Under the pieces are notes generated by a model. That model had not been told where the DNA came from and made no database searches. It worked only from the letters and a program-made list of their open reading frames with translations. DNA of 53,683 bases from Streptomyces sp. Ru72 (GTDB lineage: Bacteria > Actinomycetota > Actinomycetes > Streptomycetales > Streptomycetaceae), in contig NZ_PQSR01000050.1 in the NCBI RefSeq assembly GCF_002920635.1, forward strand, positions 1 through 53,683, read 5' to 3'. This document shows positions 16,624 to 27,116 of the stretch, in pieces. Each line of letters begins with the position of its first letter. Positions within the stretch are counted from its first letter, which is position 1. A program made the position numbers and the translations under genes.

Positions 16624-17427
16624 ATGCTGCTGACCATCGACGTAGGCAACACGCACACCGTCCTCGGCCTGTTCGACGGCGAGGACATCGTGGAGCACTG
16701 GCGCATCTCCACCGACGCCCGCCGCACGGCCGACGAGCTGGCGGTCCTCCTCCAGGGCCTGATGGGCATGCACCCGCTCCTCGGCGAGGACCTGGGCGAC
16801 GGCATCGACGGCATCGCGATCTGCGCCACCGTGCCGTCCGTGCTGCACGAGCTGCGCGACGTGACCCGTCGCTACTACGGAGACGTGCCCGCGGTCCTCG
16901 TGGAACCCGGCGTCAAGACGGGCGTGCCGATCCTGACCGACAATCCCAAGGAGGTCGGCGCGGACCGGATCATCAACGCGGTCGCGGCCGTCGAGCTCTA
17001 CGGAGGCCCGGCGATCGTCGTGGACTTCGGCACGGCCACGACGTTCGACGCGGTCAGCGCGCGGGGGGAGTACGTCGGCGGCGTCATCGCACCCGGCATC
17101 GAGATCTCGGTCGAGGCGTTGGGCGTCAGGGGCGCGCAGCTGCGCAAGATCGAGGTGGCGCGGCCGCGGAGCGTGATCGGCAAGAACACGGTCGAGGCCA
17201 TGCAGGCGGGAATCGTCTACGGCTTCGCGGGCCAGGTGGACGGCGTGGTCACCCGCATGGCCGGAGAACTGGCGGACGACCCGGACGACGTCACGGTCAT
17301 CGCGACGGGCGGCCTGGCTCCCATGGTCCTGGGCGAGTCGGCGGTGATCGACGAACACGAACCGTGGCTGACACTGATCGGCCTGCGGTTGGTGTACGAA
17401 CGGAACGTCTCCCGTATGGGGGGCTGA
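16624..17427 (+). CDS. coaX: Type III pantothenate kinase
   Basis: Phosphorylates pantothenate in the first step of CoA synthesis. The 267-residue protein has the ASKHA-type phosphate loop at its N-terminus (MLLTIDVGNTHTVLGLFDGE), the segment GADRIINAVAAVELYG, the central VVDFGTATTFDAVS and the GGVIAPGIEIS motif typical of CoaX. The ATG is 10 nt after the nadC stop. It is the last gene of the pan/nad operon and is followed by a dispersed repeat that probably works as a terminator. Confidence 0.94.
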   Translation: MLLTIDVGNTHTVLGLFDGEDIVEHWRISTDARRTADELAVLLQGLMGMHPLLGEDLGDGIDGIAICATVPSVLHELRDVTRRYYGDVPAVLVEPGVKTGVPILTDNPKEVGADRIINAVAAVELYGGPAIVVDFGTATTFDAVSARGEYVGGVIAPGIEISVEALGVRGAQLRKIEVARPRSVIGKNTVEAMQAGIVYGFAGQVDGVVTRMAGELADDPDDVTVIATGGLAPMVLGESAVIDEHEPWLTLIGLRLVYERNVSRMGG

Positions 17428-17429
17428 GC

Positions 17430-17510
17430 GCCCCCCAGGGGCGCGGGTCGTGTCGATATGCGGCTCCGCCCGTGGGCGCGCGGGTCAGCGCGAGCAGCAC
17501 CCGCCGAAAG
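17430..17510 (+). repeat. Dispersed Streptomyces intergenic palindromic element, copy 1
   Basis: Contains a GCGCCCC/GGGGCGC inverted repeat right after coaX, then GCGGGTCGTGTCGATATGCG and GCTCCGCC. This is the degenerate family of G+C-rich palindromic spacers seen after many Streptomyces genes. A second copy lies at 43700-43790 and shares TGCGGCTCCGCC. It probably acts as the terminator of the pan/nad/coaX operon. Confidence 0.6.
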
Positions 17511-17621
17511 GCGAACAGCTCAACGGCGAACAGGCGCACCCGCGCCCCCACCTGGGGGAACCCCAGAGCGACACGGCACCCGGAGGGATCCGTTTTGTCC
17601 GATTAGCGGTAGCGTCCCCGC

Positions 17622-18344
17622 ATGCCCACGCCACACGGATCCCGAGGCGCCCTGGCCTTCGGCGCGGAGGAGCTGCGCGTGCTCCGCCGCGCCCTCGCCC
17701 TCGCCCTGAACCCCCGCACCGCTTCCGCCGAGGACGTCCAGGACTGCCTCCGACTCGCCGAGTCCGTCGACGCGGCGGTGCGCGAGGGGGACCGCCTCAG
17801 GGCCTTCCTGCTGGCCGACCTCGCCCGCTACCGCGCCGCCCTCCCGGGTGCCGCCGGCGGCTACCTCACCCTCCTCCAGGACGCCCTCCGCGCCGGCTAC
17901 CGCCCTGTCCCGGACGACCTCGCCGCGCTGCGCGCCCTGCGCGGCACCCCCCTGGCCGACGTCCTGCTCGACCGCTGCCGGGCCCTGGTGCCCCAGCAGG
18001 CGACGTTCGCCCCGTCGCGGCGTACGCCCGGCACGAGGATTTCGGCACCGGCCGAGCCCGGCGGGCGCGCGCACCTCGCTCCCCGCGGGTCCGCGGTCCC
18101 GGTCTGCCGTGCGCGTCTGACGGCCCTGCCAGGCGGCCGTGCGAGCGAGGAGGAGCGGCCCGAGGAGCCGACCCGCAAACCCGAGCGGAAGCCCGAGCGC
18201 AAGCCGGAGAAGCCCGCTCCCCGTCGTGAGCCCCAGGCCCCGCGCCCGACGCGCCGCCCGATCCCGACCCCGGGCGAGGTCTTCCCGCCGAAGCGGAAGC
18301 CGAGCCCTCCGGCCCACTCCCACGGGCAGCTCGCGGCCGGATAG
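17622..18344 (+). CDS. Conserved Streptomyces hypothetical protein with Lys/Pro/Glu-rich tail
   Basis: The 240-residue protein has a helical Ala/Leu/Arg-rich N-terminal half (about 1-135). The C-terminal tail is disordered and basic, containing KPERKPERKPEKPAP-type repeats and Pro-rich sequence. There is no signal peptide or membrane segment, and I recognise no functional domain. The ATG at 17622 is preceded by TAGCGT (17610-17615) six bases upstream and lacks a Shine-Dalgarno sequence, so a leaderless transcript is likely. Confidence 0.6.
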   Translation: MPTPHGSRGALAFGAEELRVLRRALALALNPRTASAEDVQDCLRLAESVDAAVREGDRLRAFLLADLARYRAALPGAAGGYLTLLQDALRAGYRPVPDDLAALRALRGTPLADVLLDRCRALVPQQATFAPSRRTPGTRISAPAEPGGRAHLAPRGSAVPVCRARLTALPGGRASEEERPEEPTRKPERKPERKPEKPAPRREPQAPRPTRRPIPTPGEVFPPKRKPSPPAHSHGQLAAG

Positions 18345-18435
18345 GGCCCGTCGAAGAGGCAGACCCCGGATCGGCGCAATCCGGTGACGCCCACCCGACC
18401 GGGATCCTTCGGACACCCCTGGCTACTCTTGACGC

Positions 18436-18615
18436 ATGGACTACGTCTCCGCGCTCGTGCCCCCGGTCGTCATGGCCGTGTTCTTCATCGGGCTCATCCG
18501 GGTGATCGTGAAGACCCAGGGCGGCGCCAACAAGGCCAAGGAGGACGCCGCCGTCGACGCGGCCCTCGCGCATGCCGAAAGCGCTCCCCGGAAGTCCGGG
18601 GACGCCGACGCCTGA
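18436..18615 (+). CDS. Small single-pass membrane protein
   Basis: A 59-residue protein with one hydrophobic segment (residues 5-24, VSALVPPVVMAVFFIGLIRV) followed by a charged Lys/Ala/Glu/Asp-rich cytoplasmic tail. Small proteins of this layout are conserved in Streptomyces at this position, and their function is unknown. TACTCT at 18424-18429 lies six bases before the ATG, suggesting a leaderless mRNA. A strong terminator follows at 18665-18713. Confidence 0.7.
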   Translation: MDYVSALVPPVVMAVFFIGLIRVIVKTQGGANKAKEDAAVDAALAHAESAPRKSGDADA

Positions 18616-18664
18616 CCCTTTTTGTCCGGCCCTCGGGTCTTCCGGGCGGCACCCCGTGCCGCCA

Positions 18665-18713
18665 GGCGTACGACTCATGCCCCGAGTGTGTTTAGGGGTC
18701 GTACGCCCTTTTT
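18665..18713 (+). terminator. Intrinsic terminator after the small membrane protein
   Basis: GGCGTACGAC (18665-18674) pairs with GTCGTACGCC (18698-18707). The loop may form a further CCCC/GGGG pairing, and the stem is followed by TTTTT at 18709-18713. This is one of the few hairpins in the window with a real T-run. Confidence 0.85.
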
Positions 18714-18781
18714 GCTGCGGTTTGTCGTGTAAGTGCACGTCCCGCAAGCCATTGGCGACTTCTCCCACTATTGTGCTAAGC

Positions 18782-19246
18782 GTGCCTCGCCCATTGGGAG
18801 AACTCGAAGACGCGGTCATGACGCGGGTGTGGAAGTGGAACCGCCCGGTGACCGTTCGAGAAGTCCTGGAAGACCTTCAGCAGGAACGGTCCATCGCCTA
18901 CACCACAGTGATGACCGTTTTGGACAATCTCCATCAGAAGGGCTGGGTCCGCCGGGAAGCGGAAGGCCGAGCCTATCGATATGAGGCGGTCTCCACCCGT
19001 GCCGCCTACGCGGCCGCGCTGATGAACGACGCCTGGTCGCAGAGCGACAACCCGGCCGCCGCGCTTGTCGCCTTCTTCGGCATGATGAGCGACGAACAGA
19101 GACAGGCACTCCGTGACGCGATGCGCATCGTGCAGGGCCCGGAGAGCACCCAGGAACCCCCGAGTGCCGAAACCGGTCCCGAGCTCCCGGCCGTGACGCC
19201 CGAGGAGAACAACCCCGCCTCGGCGGAGGGCGGCACCGGGCGATAG
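18782..19246 (+). CDS. BlaI/MecI/CopY-family transcriptional repressor
   Basis: The 154-residue protein has the penicillinase-repressor winged helix: LGELEDAVMTRVWKWNRPVT, VREVLEDLQQERSIAYTTVM and TVLDNLHQKGWVRREAEGRA. A dimerisation helix and an acidic tail follow. Family members repress beta-lactamase, copper or oxidative-stress genes. There is no BlaR/M56 sensor gene beside it, so the signal is unknown. The GTG at 18782 directly follows an AT-richer segment (CTATTGTGCTAAGC) that may contain the promoter. Confidence 0.82.
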   Translation: MPRPLGELEDAVMTRVWKWNRPVTVREVLEDLQQERSIAYTTVMTVLDNLHQKGWVRREAEGRAYRYEAVSTRAAYAAALMNDAWSQSDNPAAALVAFFGMMSDEQRQALRDAMRIVQGPESTQEPPSAETGPELPAVTPEENNPASAEGGTGR

Positions 19247-19255
19247 CGTCCGCTC

Positions 19256-19789
19256 ATGCCAGCGAAGCGCCCTGAAGCCACCGCAAAAGCCATCACTGTA
19301 CGACGGGCCAGGACGAGCGATGTCCCGGCGGTGCGCCGCCTCCTCGACTCCTACGTCCGCCGCGGCATCCTGCTCGACAAAGCGACCGTCACGCTTTACG
19401 AGGACATCCAGGAGTTCTGGGTCGCGGAACGCGACGACAACGGCGAGGTCGTGGGCTGCGGCGCCTTGCACGTGATGTGGGAGGACCTGGCGGAAGTCCG
19501 CACTCTCGCGGTGACGCCCGAGGCCAGGGGCCTGGGCGTGGGTCACCAGTTGCTGGAGAAGTTGCTGCAGACCGCCAGGTGGCTCGGCGTTCGCCGCGTT
19601 TTCTGTCTCACCTTCGAAGTCGACTTCTTCGGGAAGCACGGCTTCGTGGAGATCGGCGAGACGCCCGTCGACCAGGATGTCTACGCCGAGCTGTTGCGTT
19701 CCTATGACGAGGGCGTGGCGGAGTTCCTCGGTCTCGAACGAGTGAAACCGAACACCTTGGGCAACAGCCGGATGCTTCTGCATCTGTGA
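19256..19789 (+). CDS. argA: GNAT N-acetyltransferase, probable amino-acid N-acetyltransferase (ArgA-like)
   Basis: The 177-residue single-domain GNAT enzyme has VRRARTSDVPAVRRLLDSYV at the start and the acetyl-CoA loop VTPEARGLGVGHQLLEKLL in the R/Q-x-x-G-x-G/A form. The FFGKHGFVEIG and SYDEGVAEFLGLERVKPNTL segments resemble mycobacterial Rv2747, an L-glutamate N-acetyltransferase that starts arginine synthesis. The substrate is inferred by family resemblance. The ATG is 6 nt after a TAGCGT hexamer (19244-19249) that overlaps the stop of the upstream repressor gene, so an own leaderless promoter is possible. Confidence 0.75.
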   Translation: MPAKRPEATAKAITVRRARTSDVPAVRRLLDSYVRRGILLDKATVTLYEDIQEFWVAERDDNGEVVGCGALHVMWEDLAEVRTLAVTPEARGLGVGHQLLEKLLQTARWLGVRRVFCLTFEVDFFGKHGFVEIGETPVDQDVYAELLRSYDEGVAEFLGLERVKPNTLGNSRMLLHL

Positions 19790-19899
19790 TCGCCGGGCGA
19801 TCGCGGGAGACTATTCGGCCGCGGTTCAGTCCGACGACCTTGCCCGGGTTCCCTATGTCCGAAACGCGCATGTTTCCGGTCTCCCGGCCGTCCGTCGGT

Positions 19900-20000
19900 C
19901 CCTCCCGGGGGGTTTGTGTTTTTCCGGCAAAAGCGGTTTGCTTTCCGACGTACTGCAGTACTGCATATAACAGGGGACGCGAAACGGGCGGCACCGGCCG
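19900..20000 (+). promoter_or_regulatory. lsr2 upstream region with 12-bp palindrome
   Basis: This is the most A+T-rich stretch in the neighbourhood. It contains a perfect palindrome GTACTGCAGTAC (19950-19961), a partial repeat TACTGCATATAA and a -10-like TATAAC (19966-19971). It lies about 70 nt before the lsr2 start. Lsr2 binds A+T-rich DNA and autoregulates in other actinobacteria, so an operator role is plausible. Confidence 0.4.
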
Positions 20001-20040
20001 CAGACCCTCGGCCCTGAAGTTATCGATGAAAGGAAATCCG

Positions 20041-20379
20041 GTGGCACAGAAGGTTCAGGTCCTTCTTGTCGACGACCTCGACGGTGGCGAGGCGGACGAG
20101 ACCGTCACGTTCGCACTGGACGGCAAGACGTACGAGATCGATCTCACGACTGCCAACGCGGACAAGCTGCGCAGCCTTCTCGAGCCGTATGTGAAGGGCG
20201 GCCGTCGCACCGGAGGCCGTGCTTCGGGTGGGCGCGGAAAGGCCCGTGCGGCCGCTTCCGGTGGGAGCCAGGACACGGCGCAGATCCGCGCCTGGGCGAA
20301 GGAGAACGGCTACGAGGTCAACGACCGCGGCCGTGTTCCGGCGACCATCCGCGAGGCCTACGAGAAGGCGATGGGCTGA
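20041..20379 (+). CDS. lsr2: Lsr2 nucleoid-associated protein
   Basis: Xenogeneic silencer that binds A+T-rich DNA and bridges or coats it. The 112-residue protein has the N-terminal dimerisation/oligomerisation domain (AQKVQVLLVDDLDGGEADET, then VTFALDGKTYEIDLTTANAD), a basic linker rich in Gly/Arg/Ala, and the C-terminal DNA-binding domain (IRAWAKENGYEVNDRGRVPA) containing the RGR AT-hook-like triad. The GTG start at 20041 follows AAAGGA. Its 3' end overlaps the convergent downstream gene by 22 bases. Confidence 0.95.
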   Translation: MAQKVQVLLVDDLDGGEADETVTFALDGKTYEIDLTTANADKLRSLLEPYVKGGRRTGGRASGGRGKARAAASGGSQDTAQIRAWAKENGYEVNDRGRVPATIREAYEKAMG

Positions 20380-20990
20380 GCGCACGCGCGCCGCAGCCGG
20401 ACCCGGTGGCACTGCGTCGCCATCGTGTCGACCAGCCGTACCAGATCGGGGGCACCCCCACCGCCCCCCATGGCCGACAATGTCGGCAGCACCTGTTCGA
20501 CCTCGCACCCCGGCTCGGGGGGCCGCAGCCAGACGGCGGCCCCCTGTGAGACGGCCCGGTCCAGGGGAAGCGGCCGGGATCCCGGGGTGCCGGCCGGATG
20601 CGGCACCCGAGCCGGCGCGCATCCCGGCGGCGGCGGCGCCTCCATCTGCCCGCCCGCCCCGGTCGCCGTGAGGTCCAGGGCCAGCGCCCCCCACTCCAGC
20701 CAGTCGAGCAGCCCCGGCAGCTCCTCCGCGCTGCCCGCCGCCACCAGCAGCCGCATCCGCCCGGCGCACAACGCGACCGGGGAGGCGGGCCCCAGGTGTC
20801 TGAGCGCGGTGAAACCGGCCTCCGCGGGCACCTCCAGCACGTCGAAGCGCACACCGGTGACCAACCGCACGGGCTCTCCGGGCGCCGTCGGCCAGCCCAG
20901 CTCGTTCTCGTACCACTGACGCACGCTGCCGCTCGTGCCGGGATCGAGTGGCCTTCGTGGAGGGGGCACCGGGTGGACCGTGTGGACCAT
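20358..20990 (-). CDS. SCO3374-like conserved hypothetical protein
   Basis: The 210-residue protein contains a WYENELGWPTAPGEPVRLVT segment and later VRFDVLEVPAEAGFTALRHL and LPLDRAVSQGAAVWLRPP. This resembles the N-terminal part of bifunctional primase/polymerase-like proteins found in Streptomyces, but without recognisable catalytic residues. The function is unknown. It ends inside the last codons of lsr2 (22-base tail-to-tail overlap), a position conserved in Streptomyces as far as I recall. The ATG at 20990 lacks a clear ribosome-binding site, so the start is uncertain. Confidence 0.6.
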   Translation of the reverse strand: MVHTVHPVPPPRRPLDPGTSGSVRQWYENELGWPTAPGEPVRLVTGVRFDVLEVPAEAGFTALRHLGPASPVALCAGRMRLLVAAGSAEELPGLLDWLEWGALALDLTATGAGGQMEAPPPPGCAPARVPHPAGTPGSRPLPLDRAVSQGAAVWLRPPEPGCEVEQVLPTLSAMGGGGGAPDLVRLVDTMATQCHRVRLRRACAQPIAFS

Positions 20991-21202
20991 GTACGGAGCA
21001 ACCGCCCGAGTCGGCGCGAGGTTACGCTGGGTGGTCGATCGATTGCTCCAAGTGCCGAAAAAAGGGGCGTACAGGGGTGTTCGGCGGCGCAAGGATGTTC
21101 GCCCGTAGCGGAGGGAAACGGTGCGCGCGGCATGGACTGTCGGTGTCGGCGGGTAAGACATCCCTAGTGGGAGGGGGCGTTGTGCGGGAAAGGCTGTCTC
21201 AC

Positions 21203-21220
21203 GTTCGCCATCGGCGTACT
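21203..21220 (-). promoter_or_regulatory. Probable ClgR operator upstream of clpC
   Basis: On the minus strand the 18 bases AGTACGCCGATGGCGAAC fit every position of the corynebacterial ClgR consensus WNNWCGCYNANRGCGWWS as I remember it. ClgR activates clp protease genes in actinobacteria, including Streptomyces. The site is 28 bases upstream of the SigR-like -35 element. Confidence 0.6.
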
Positions 21221-21247
21221 GGCGAGTGGGGTATCTGCCTGGCCTGC

Positions 21248-21274
21248 GGGAACATCGTCTCGCACCATCGGGTT
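21248..21274 (+). promoter_or_regulatory. Probable SigR promoter of clpC
   Basis: GGGAAC at 21248-21253, an 18-nt spacer and GTT at 21272-21274 match the SigR consensus GGGAAT-N18-GTT. clpC is a known member of the thiol-stress SigR regulon in S. coelicolor. Transcription would begin near 21280. Confidence 0.65.
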
Positions 21275-21420
21275 GGAGCAGATGTCGGCGTTCGGGGTCA
21301 GGAGGCCATCGACGGTGTCGGCAGTTGGAATGAGCGGTCCCCGCTTGCGGGACTAAGCTGCGGAAGGACAGGGAGGGGAAGTTCCCCCCACTGCCTGACC
21401 GCTCTGAGGAGCGATTAACG

Positions 21421-23940
<2,520 letters not shown>

Positions 23941-23960
23941 CCCCTGCGGGGGTGAGACGG

Positions 23961-24003
23961 AAAGGGGCTGCCCCGGGACTTCGGTCCCGGGGCAGCCCCT
24001 TTT
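23961..24003 (+). terminator. Strong intrinsic terminator after clpC
   Basis: A 19-bp perfect stem (AAAGGGGCTGCCCCGGGAC and its complement) is capped by a TTCG loop at 23980-23983 and ends in TTTT at 24000-24004. It can also terminate the convergent NACHT gene. Confidence 0.92.
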
Positions 24004-24017
24004 TCCGGCGGTGGCCG

Positions 24018-27000
24018 TCAGAGCACGCCGTCCACCTTTTCGACGGCCGGCGGGCACGGCAGGAGATCGAGGACGTGTGCCGGGATGTCTGCCACGTCCG
24101 GGGCGAGACGAAGGGTGAGGCTCGTCACTCCGGGAAAGAGCGTGCGGAGTCGGGAGAGGTCCTCGTTCCCGGTGAACATGTTCAGCCGCAGCCTGGTGAC
24201 CCGGGACAGGACAGGGCCCGCCTCCCAGCCGGTGGCATTCCAGTCGATGTGCAGCTCCTTGAGTGCGGGCATGGCCACGACCTCCTCGAAGTCCTCGGCC
24301 GTGAGCCTCTGTGGGGGTGAGGCGAGGCCCAGCCTCTGCACTCTGTGCGCGTGTCGCAGGCCGCGGAGCCCGTTGGACCGGAGGGCATCCCTGCTGAGAC
24401 GGACGTATTCCAGCTGGGCGGGGAGGACCGCGTCCAGGGAGTCGACAGGCAGGGCGATGGCGATTTCGAGCGCCTTGAGGGTAGGGGCGAGGGGTGCCAG
24501 CGCATCCGGCTTCTCCAGGCCCGGCGTGCTGTGCAGCGTCAGCCGGGCGAGCGGAAGTCCGCCAAGCGGAGCCAGGTCCTCGACGTGCGGCGAGCCGCTG
24601 AGGTCGAACTCGCGAAGCTGCCCCTGCTCGGAGACGAACGCCAGGTCCCGCAGGGCGCGATTGTCCCGTACGACGAGCCTGCGCACCTGGTCCGGGCGGA
24701 GCTCGGCACGGATGTCGTCCGGTGCGAGGTCCCCCACGATCTGGAGCATGGACGGCCCGCCCAGCTCGCGCAGGATGCGCAAGTGCGCGACGGAGTGAGC
24801 GGTGAAGTACAGGCCGTCCGGCCGCAGGTGCGCCACGACCTCCTCCGCGTACCTCTCGGTGTCGAAACGGAACCAGGTCCACATGAGCTGGGCCCGTACC
24901 TTCAGCGACGGATGCGACCGGAACCGGGCCAGTACCGGGATGGCCGCCTCCACGCCGATGAGCGACGCCGTGATCACGACGGCTCTCGCCTCCGCGTCCG
25001 TCAGACCCTCCGGCCCCGGAAGCAGTTCCAGGACGAGGGGGCCGGCCTCGGCGAGGGCGCGGGCCTCCGCCGTCGTACGGGGTGGGATGAGCGCGGCGGC
25101 CTCGGACTCCACCCGGGTGCGGACACGGGGATCGAGTTCCGTCGCGTGTTCCAGCGAGGCGAGCGCCAGGAGCCGGATGCGTGTGCCGGCCGCTCCCGGC
25201 GCCCCGTCGGCGGACGCGATCAGGTCGTCCAGCAGTTCGGCCCTCTCCCGTGGCCGTGCGTGCGCCACCGCCATGCGGATCACGTCCGCCCACTGTTCGT
25301 CGGCGGCACCCCGCACCAGCAGCCCGAAGTCGCCGTCCTCGACCGCCGCCTTCGCGCCCAGGTAGTCCTGGAAGGTGCGGTGGACGAACTCGACGGTGTC
25401 GGGCACGGGTTCGCGCAGCAGTCCGCTGCGGACCAGGAGGTGGCGCAGGATCTGGCCGGCGTCGCCCTGGGAGGCGGCGGCCGGCAGCGAGGGCAGCACG
25501 TCGGCGATGATCCGCTCCGCGCGCTCACGGTCCAGCTCGGACTGGTTGTTGCGGATCAGCCAGTACGCCAGGCGCTGCAGCAGCTGGATCTGCGGGGCCT
25601 CGGTCAGGTGGATGCCGTCCTGCCGGACGAACATGTCCCGCTCCTCGTCGCGCCGCGCCAGCAGCATCGACAGGGCCGCCTCGTACAACTCCTGCCTGCC
25701 GTGCGGCAGATAGCCCCGCCGGTCGCGGTGCAGGGCGCAGATCAGCCCGCACATCAGCGGGTTGGTGGCGAGCCGGCCGAGGTCCGGCTTGGTGCGTACG
25801 GCGTCCAGGAGCGAGTGTTCGTAGTCGTCGAGGCGGTCGGTGTCGGGCGCGCCGACGCGCGCCGCGGTGTGCCAGCGGCGGACGAACGCGGCGACGTCGT
25901 CGCGGCTCATGGGGGCGAGGGAGAGTTCGGTGAAGCCGTCGGGGGCGAGCCAGTCCTCGCGCACGGCGGAGGGGCGCGAGGTCACGAGCCACTGGTTGCC
26001 GGGGTAGACGTCGAGCAGGTCGCGCAGCCAGCGCCGGGTGCGCTCCCGTTCGCCCTCGGGGATCTCGTCGATGCCGTCGACGAGCAGGAGTGCGCGGCGG
26101 TCGGTGAGGACCCGGTCGGCCCAGCCGGGCGGCTGGGTGGCGTGGAAGGGGACGCGGACGGCGTCCAGGAAGGCGTCGGGCGCCGGCAGCCCGCCGGGGC
26201 GGCGCAGGAGGGTGCGCAGCGGCAGGACGAACGGGATCCGGTCGCCGCGCTCACCGCGGGCCGCCGTCACCGCCAGCCACTGCACCAGCGTGGTCTTGCC
26301 CGAGCCGGCGACCCCGCGCAGCAGGACCCGGTCGTGGCCGGTGAGGGCCTGGTCGGCCGGGAGGGCCGCGGAGGCGGTGGCGATACGGGCGTCGGTCTCC
26401 TCGTCCGGGCGCAGCGCCTGGAGACTGAGGTAGGCCGAGTCGAGGGGCCAGCGCTCAGGGGAGTTGACGAGGTCGATTCCGTAGATGGTCAGGTGGCTGT
26501 GCTTGCTGGCCACGTAGGCGAGGTAGCGCTGGTCGAAGGCCGCGTCGGTGCCGCCGGTGCGCGGGGTGCGCGCGATCAGCTCGTCGATCTTCGCGATGAT
26601 CTCGGCCTGCCGCCGGGTCTGTTCGACCAGGGTGCGGGGGACGAAGGTGGACCGCTGCGTGAAGAAGTGCAGGATGTGCAGGCAGGCGATCTCCAGGACG
26701 CGCTCGTAGAAGAGGGTGGCGTCGAGGGAGAGGTCGCGGTCGGGGGTGCCGCTCGCGGCCCGCAGGTGCAGGGCGAGGGTCTGGTGACCCAGTCGCACGG
26801 CCTGGACGTCCGTCATGTCGAGGTCGCCGAGGGCATGCAGGGTGGTGGCCAGGGCGAGGACGACGGCGGGTGTCTCGTCCTCGGGCAGCGGGCGTTCGCC
26901 CTCCGCCGTGACGGCCCGCCTGACCAGTTCGGCGGCGAGCTTGGTGAGCTCCTTCTCGGCGAGGGCGCGCTTCTCGCCGCGGAACGAGACGAATTCCGAG

Positions 27001-27116
27001 ACGCGCACCGGTCTGTCGACGAGCCCGGCGCCGGGCCCCTCCGTGACGAAGAGCCGCTTCACGAGCGGGGTGACCACGCTGGAGGCCACCTTGACGCCCA
27101 GGGCCGCTGCATCCAT
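24018..27116 (-). CDS. NACHT-family STAND NTPase with C-terminal leucine-rich repeats (NLR-like)
   Basis: The 1032-residue cytosolic protein has an N-terminal helical domain of the kind that precedes actinobacterial NACHTs (about 1-250). The NACHT NTPase has Walker A GVAGSGKT (268-275), Walker B LLLVDGIDE (343-351) and the sensor segment WLVTSRPSA (377-384). A helical middle region follows, then leucine-rich-repeat-like units from about 830 to 1015 (for example LREFDLSGSPHVEDLAPLGG and LKELHIDW). NACHT/STAND proteins are signal-activated switches, and bacterial members include anti-phage defences. No separate effector gene is adjacent. GGGGGAG precedes the ATG. An in-frame start at 27176 lacks a ribosome-binding site. 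Confidence 0.8.
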   Translation of the reverse strand: MDAAALGVKVASSVVTPLVKRLFVTEGPGAGLVDRPVRVSEFVSFRGEKRALAEKELTKLAAELVRRAVTAEGERPLPEDETPAVVLALATTLHALGDLDMTDVQAVRLGHQTLALHLRAASGTPDRDLSLDATLFYERVLEIACLHILHFFTQRSTFVPRTLVEQTRRQAEIIAKIDELIARTPRTGGTDAAFDQRYLAYVASKHSHLTIYGIDLVNSPERWPLDSAYLSLQALRPDEETDARIATASAALPADQALTGHDRVLLRGVAGSGKTTLVQWLAVTAARGERGDRIPFVLPLRTLLRRPGGLPAPDAFLDAVRVPFHATQPPGWADRVLTDRRALLLVDGIDEIPEGERERTRRWLRDLLDVYPGNQWLVTSRPSAVREDWLAPDGFTELSLAPMSRDDVAAFVRRWHTAARVGAPDTDRLDDYEHSLLDAVRTKPDLGRLATNPLMCGLICALHRDRRGYLPHGRQELYEAALSMLLARRDEERDMFVRQDGIHLTEAPQIQLLQRLAYWLIRNNQSELDRERAERIIADVLPSLPAAASQGDAGQILRHLLVRSGLLREPVPDTVEFVHRTFQDYLGAKAAVEDGDFGLLVRGAADEQWADVIRMAVAHARPRERAELLDDLIASADGAPGAAGTRIRLLALASLEHATELDPRVRTRVESEAAALIPPRTTAEARALAEAGPLVLELLPGPEGLTDAEARAVVITASLIGVEAAIPVLARFRSHPSLKVRAQLMWTWFRFDTERYAEEVVAHLRPDGLYFTAHSVAHLRILRELGGPSMLQIVGDLAPDDIRAELRPDQVRRLVVRDNRALRDLAFVSEQGQLREFDLSGSPHVEDLAPLGGLPLARLTLHSTPGLEKPDALAPLAPTLKALEIAIALPVDSLDAVLPAQLEYVRLSRDALRSNGLRGLRHAHRVQRLGLASPPQRLTAEDFEEVVAMPALKELHIDWNATGWEAGPVLSRVTRLRLNMFTGNEDLSRLRTLFPGVTSLTLRLAPDVADIPAHVLDLLPCPPAVEKVDGVL

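Larger units (their letters stand above)
20991..21420. promoter_or_regulatory. clpC control region
   Basis: This 430-nt gene-free stretch lies between the divergent SCO3374-like gene and clpC. It carries a ClgR-type operator (21203-21220) and a SigR-type promoter (21248-21274), leaving about a 140-nt untranslated leader before GAGGAG and the clpC ATG. Open frames crossing it have no ribosome-binding site or similarity that I recognise. Confidence 0.6.

Noticed and set aside
18782..19246. Complete beta-lactam sensing system around the BlaI-type gene
   Set aside because: Only the repressor is present. No M56/BlaR sensor protease or beta-lactamase gene lies within the window.
20948..21418. 156-codon plus-strand frame in the clpC leader
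   Set aside because: No ribosome-binding site, no recognisable domain, and it overlaps the ClgR- and SigR-type sites.
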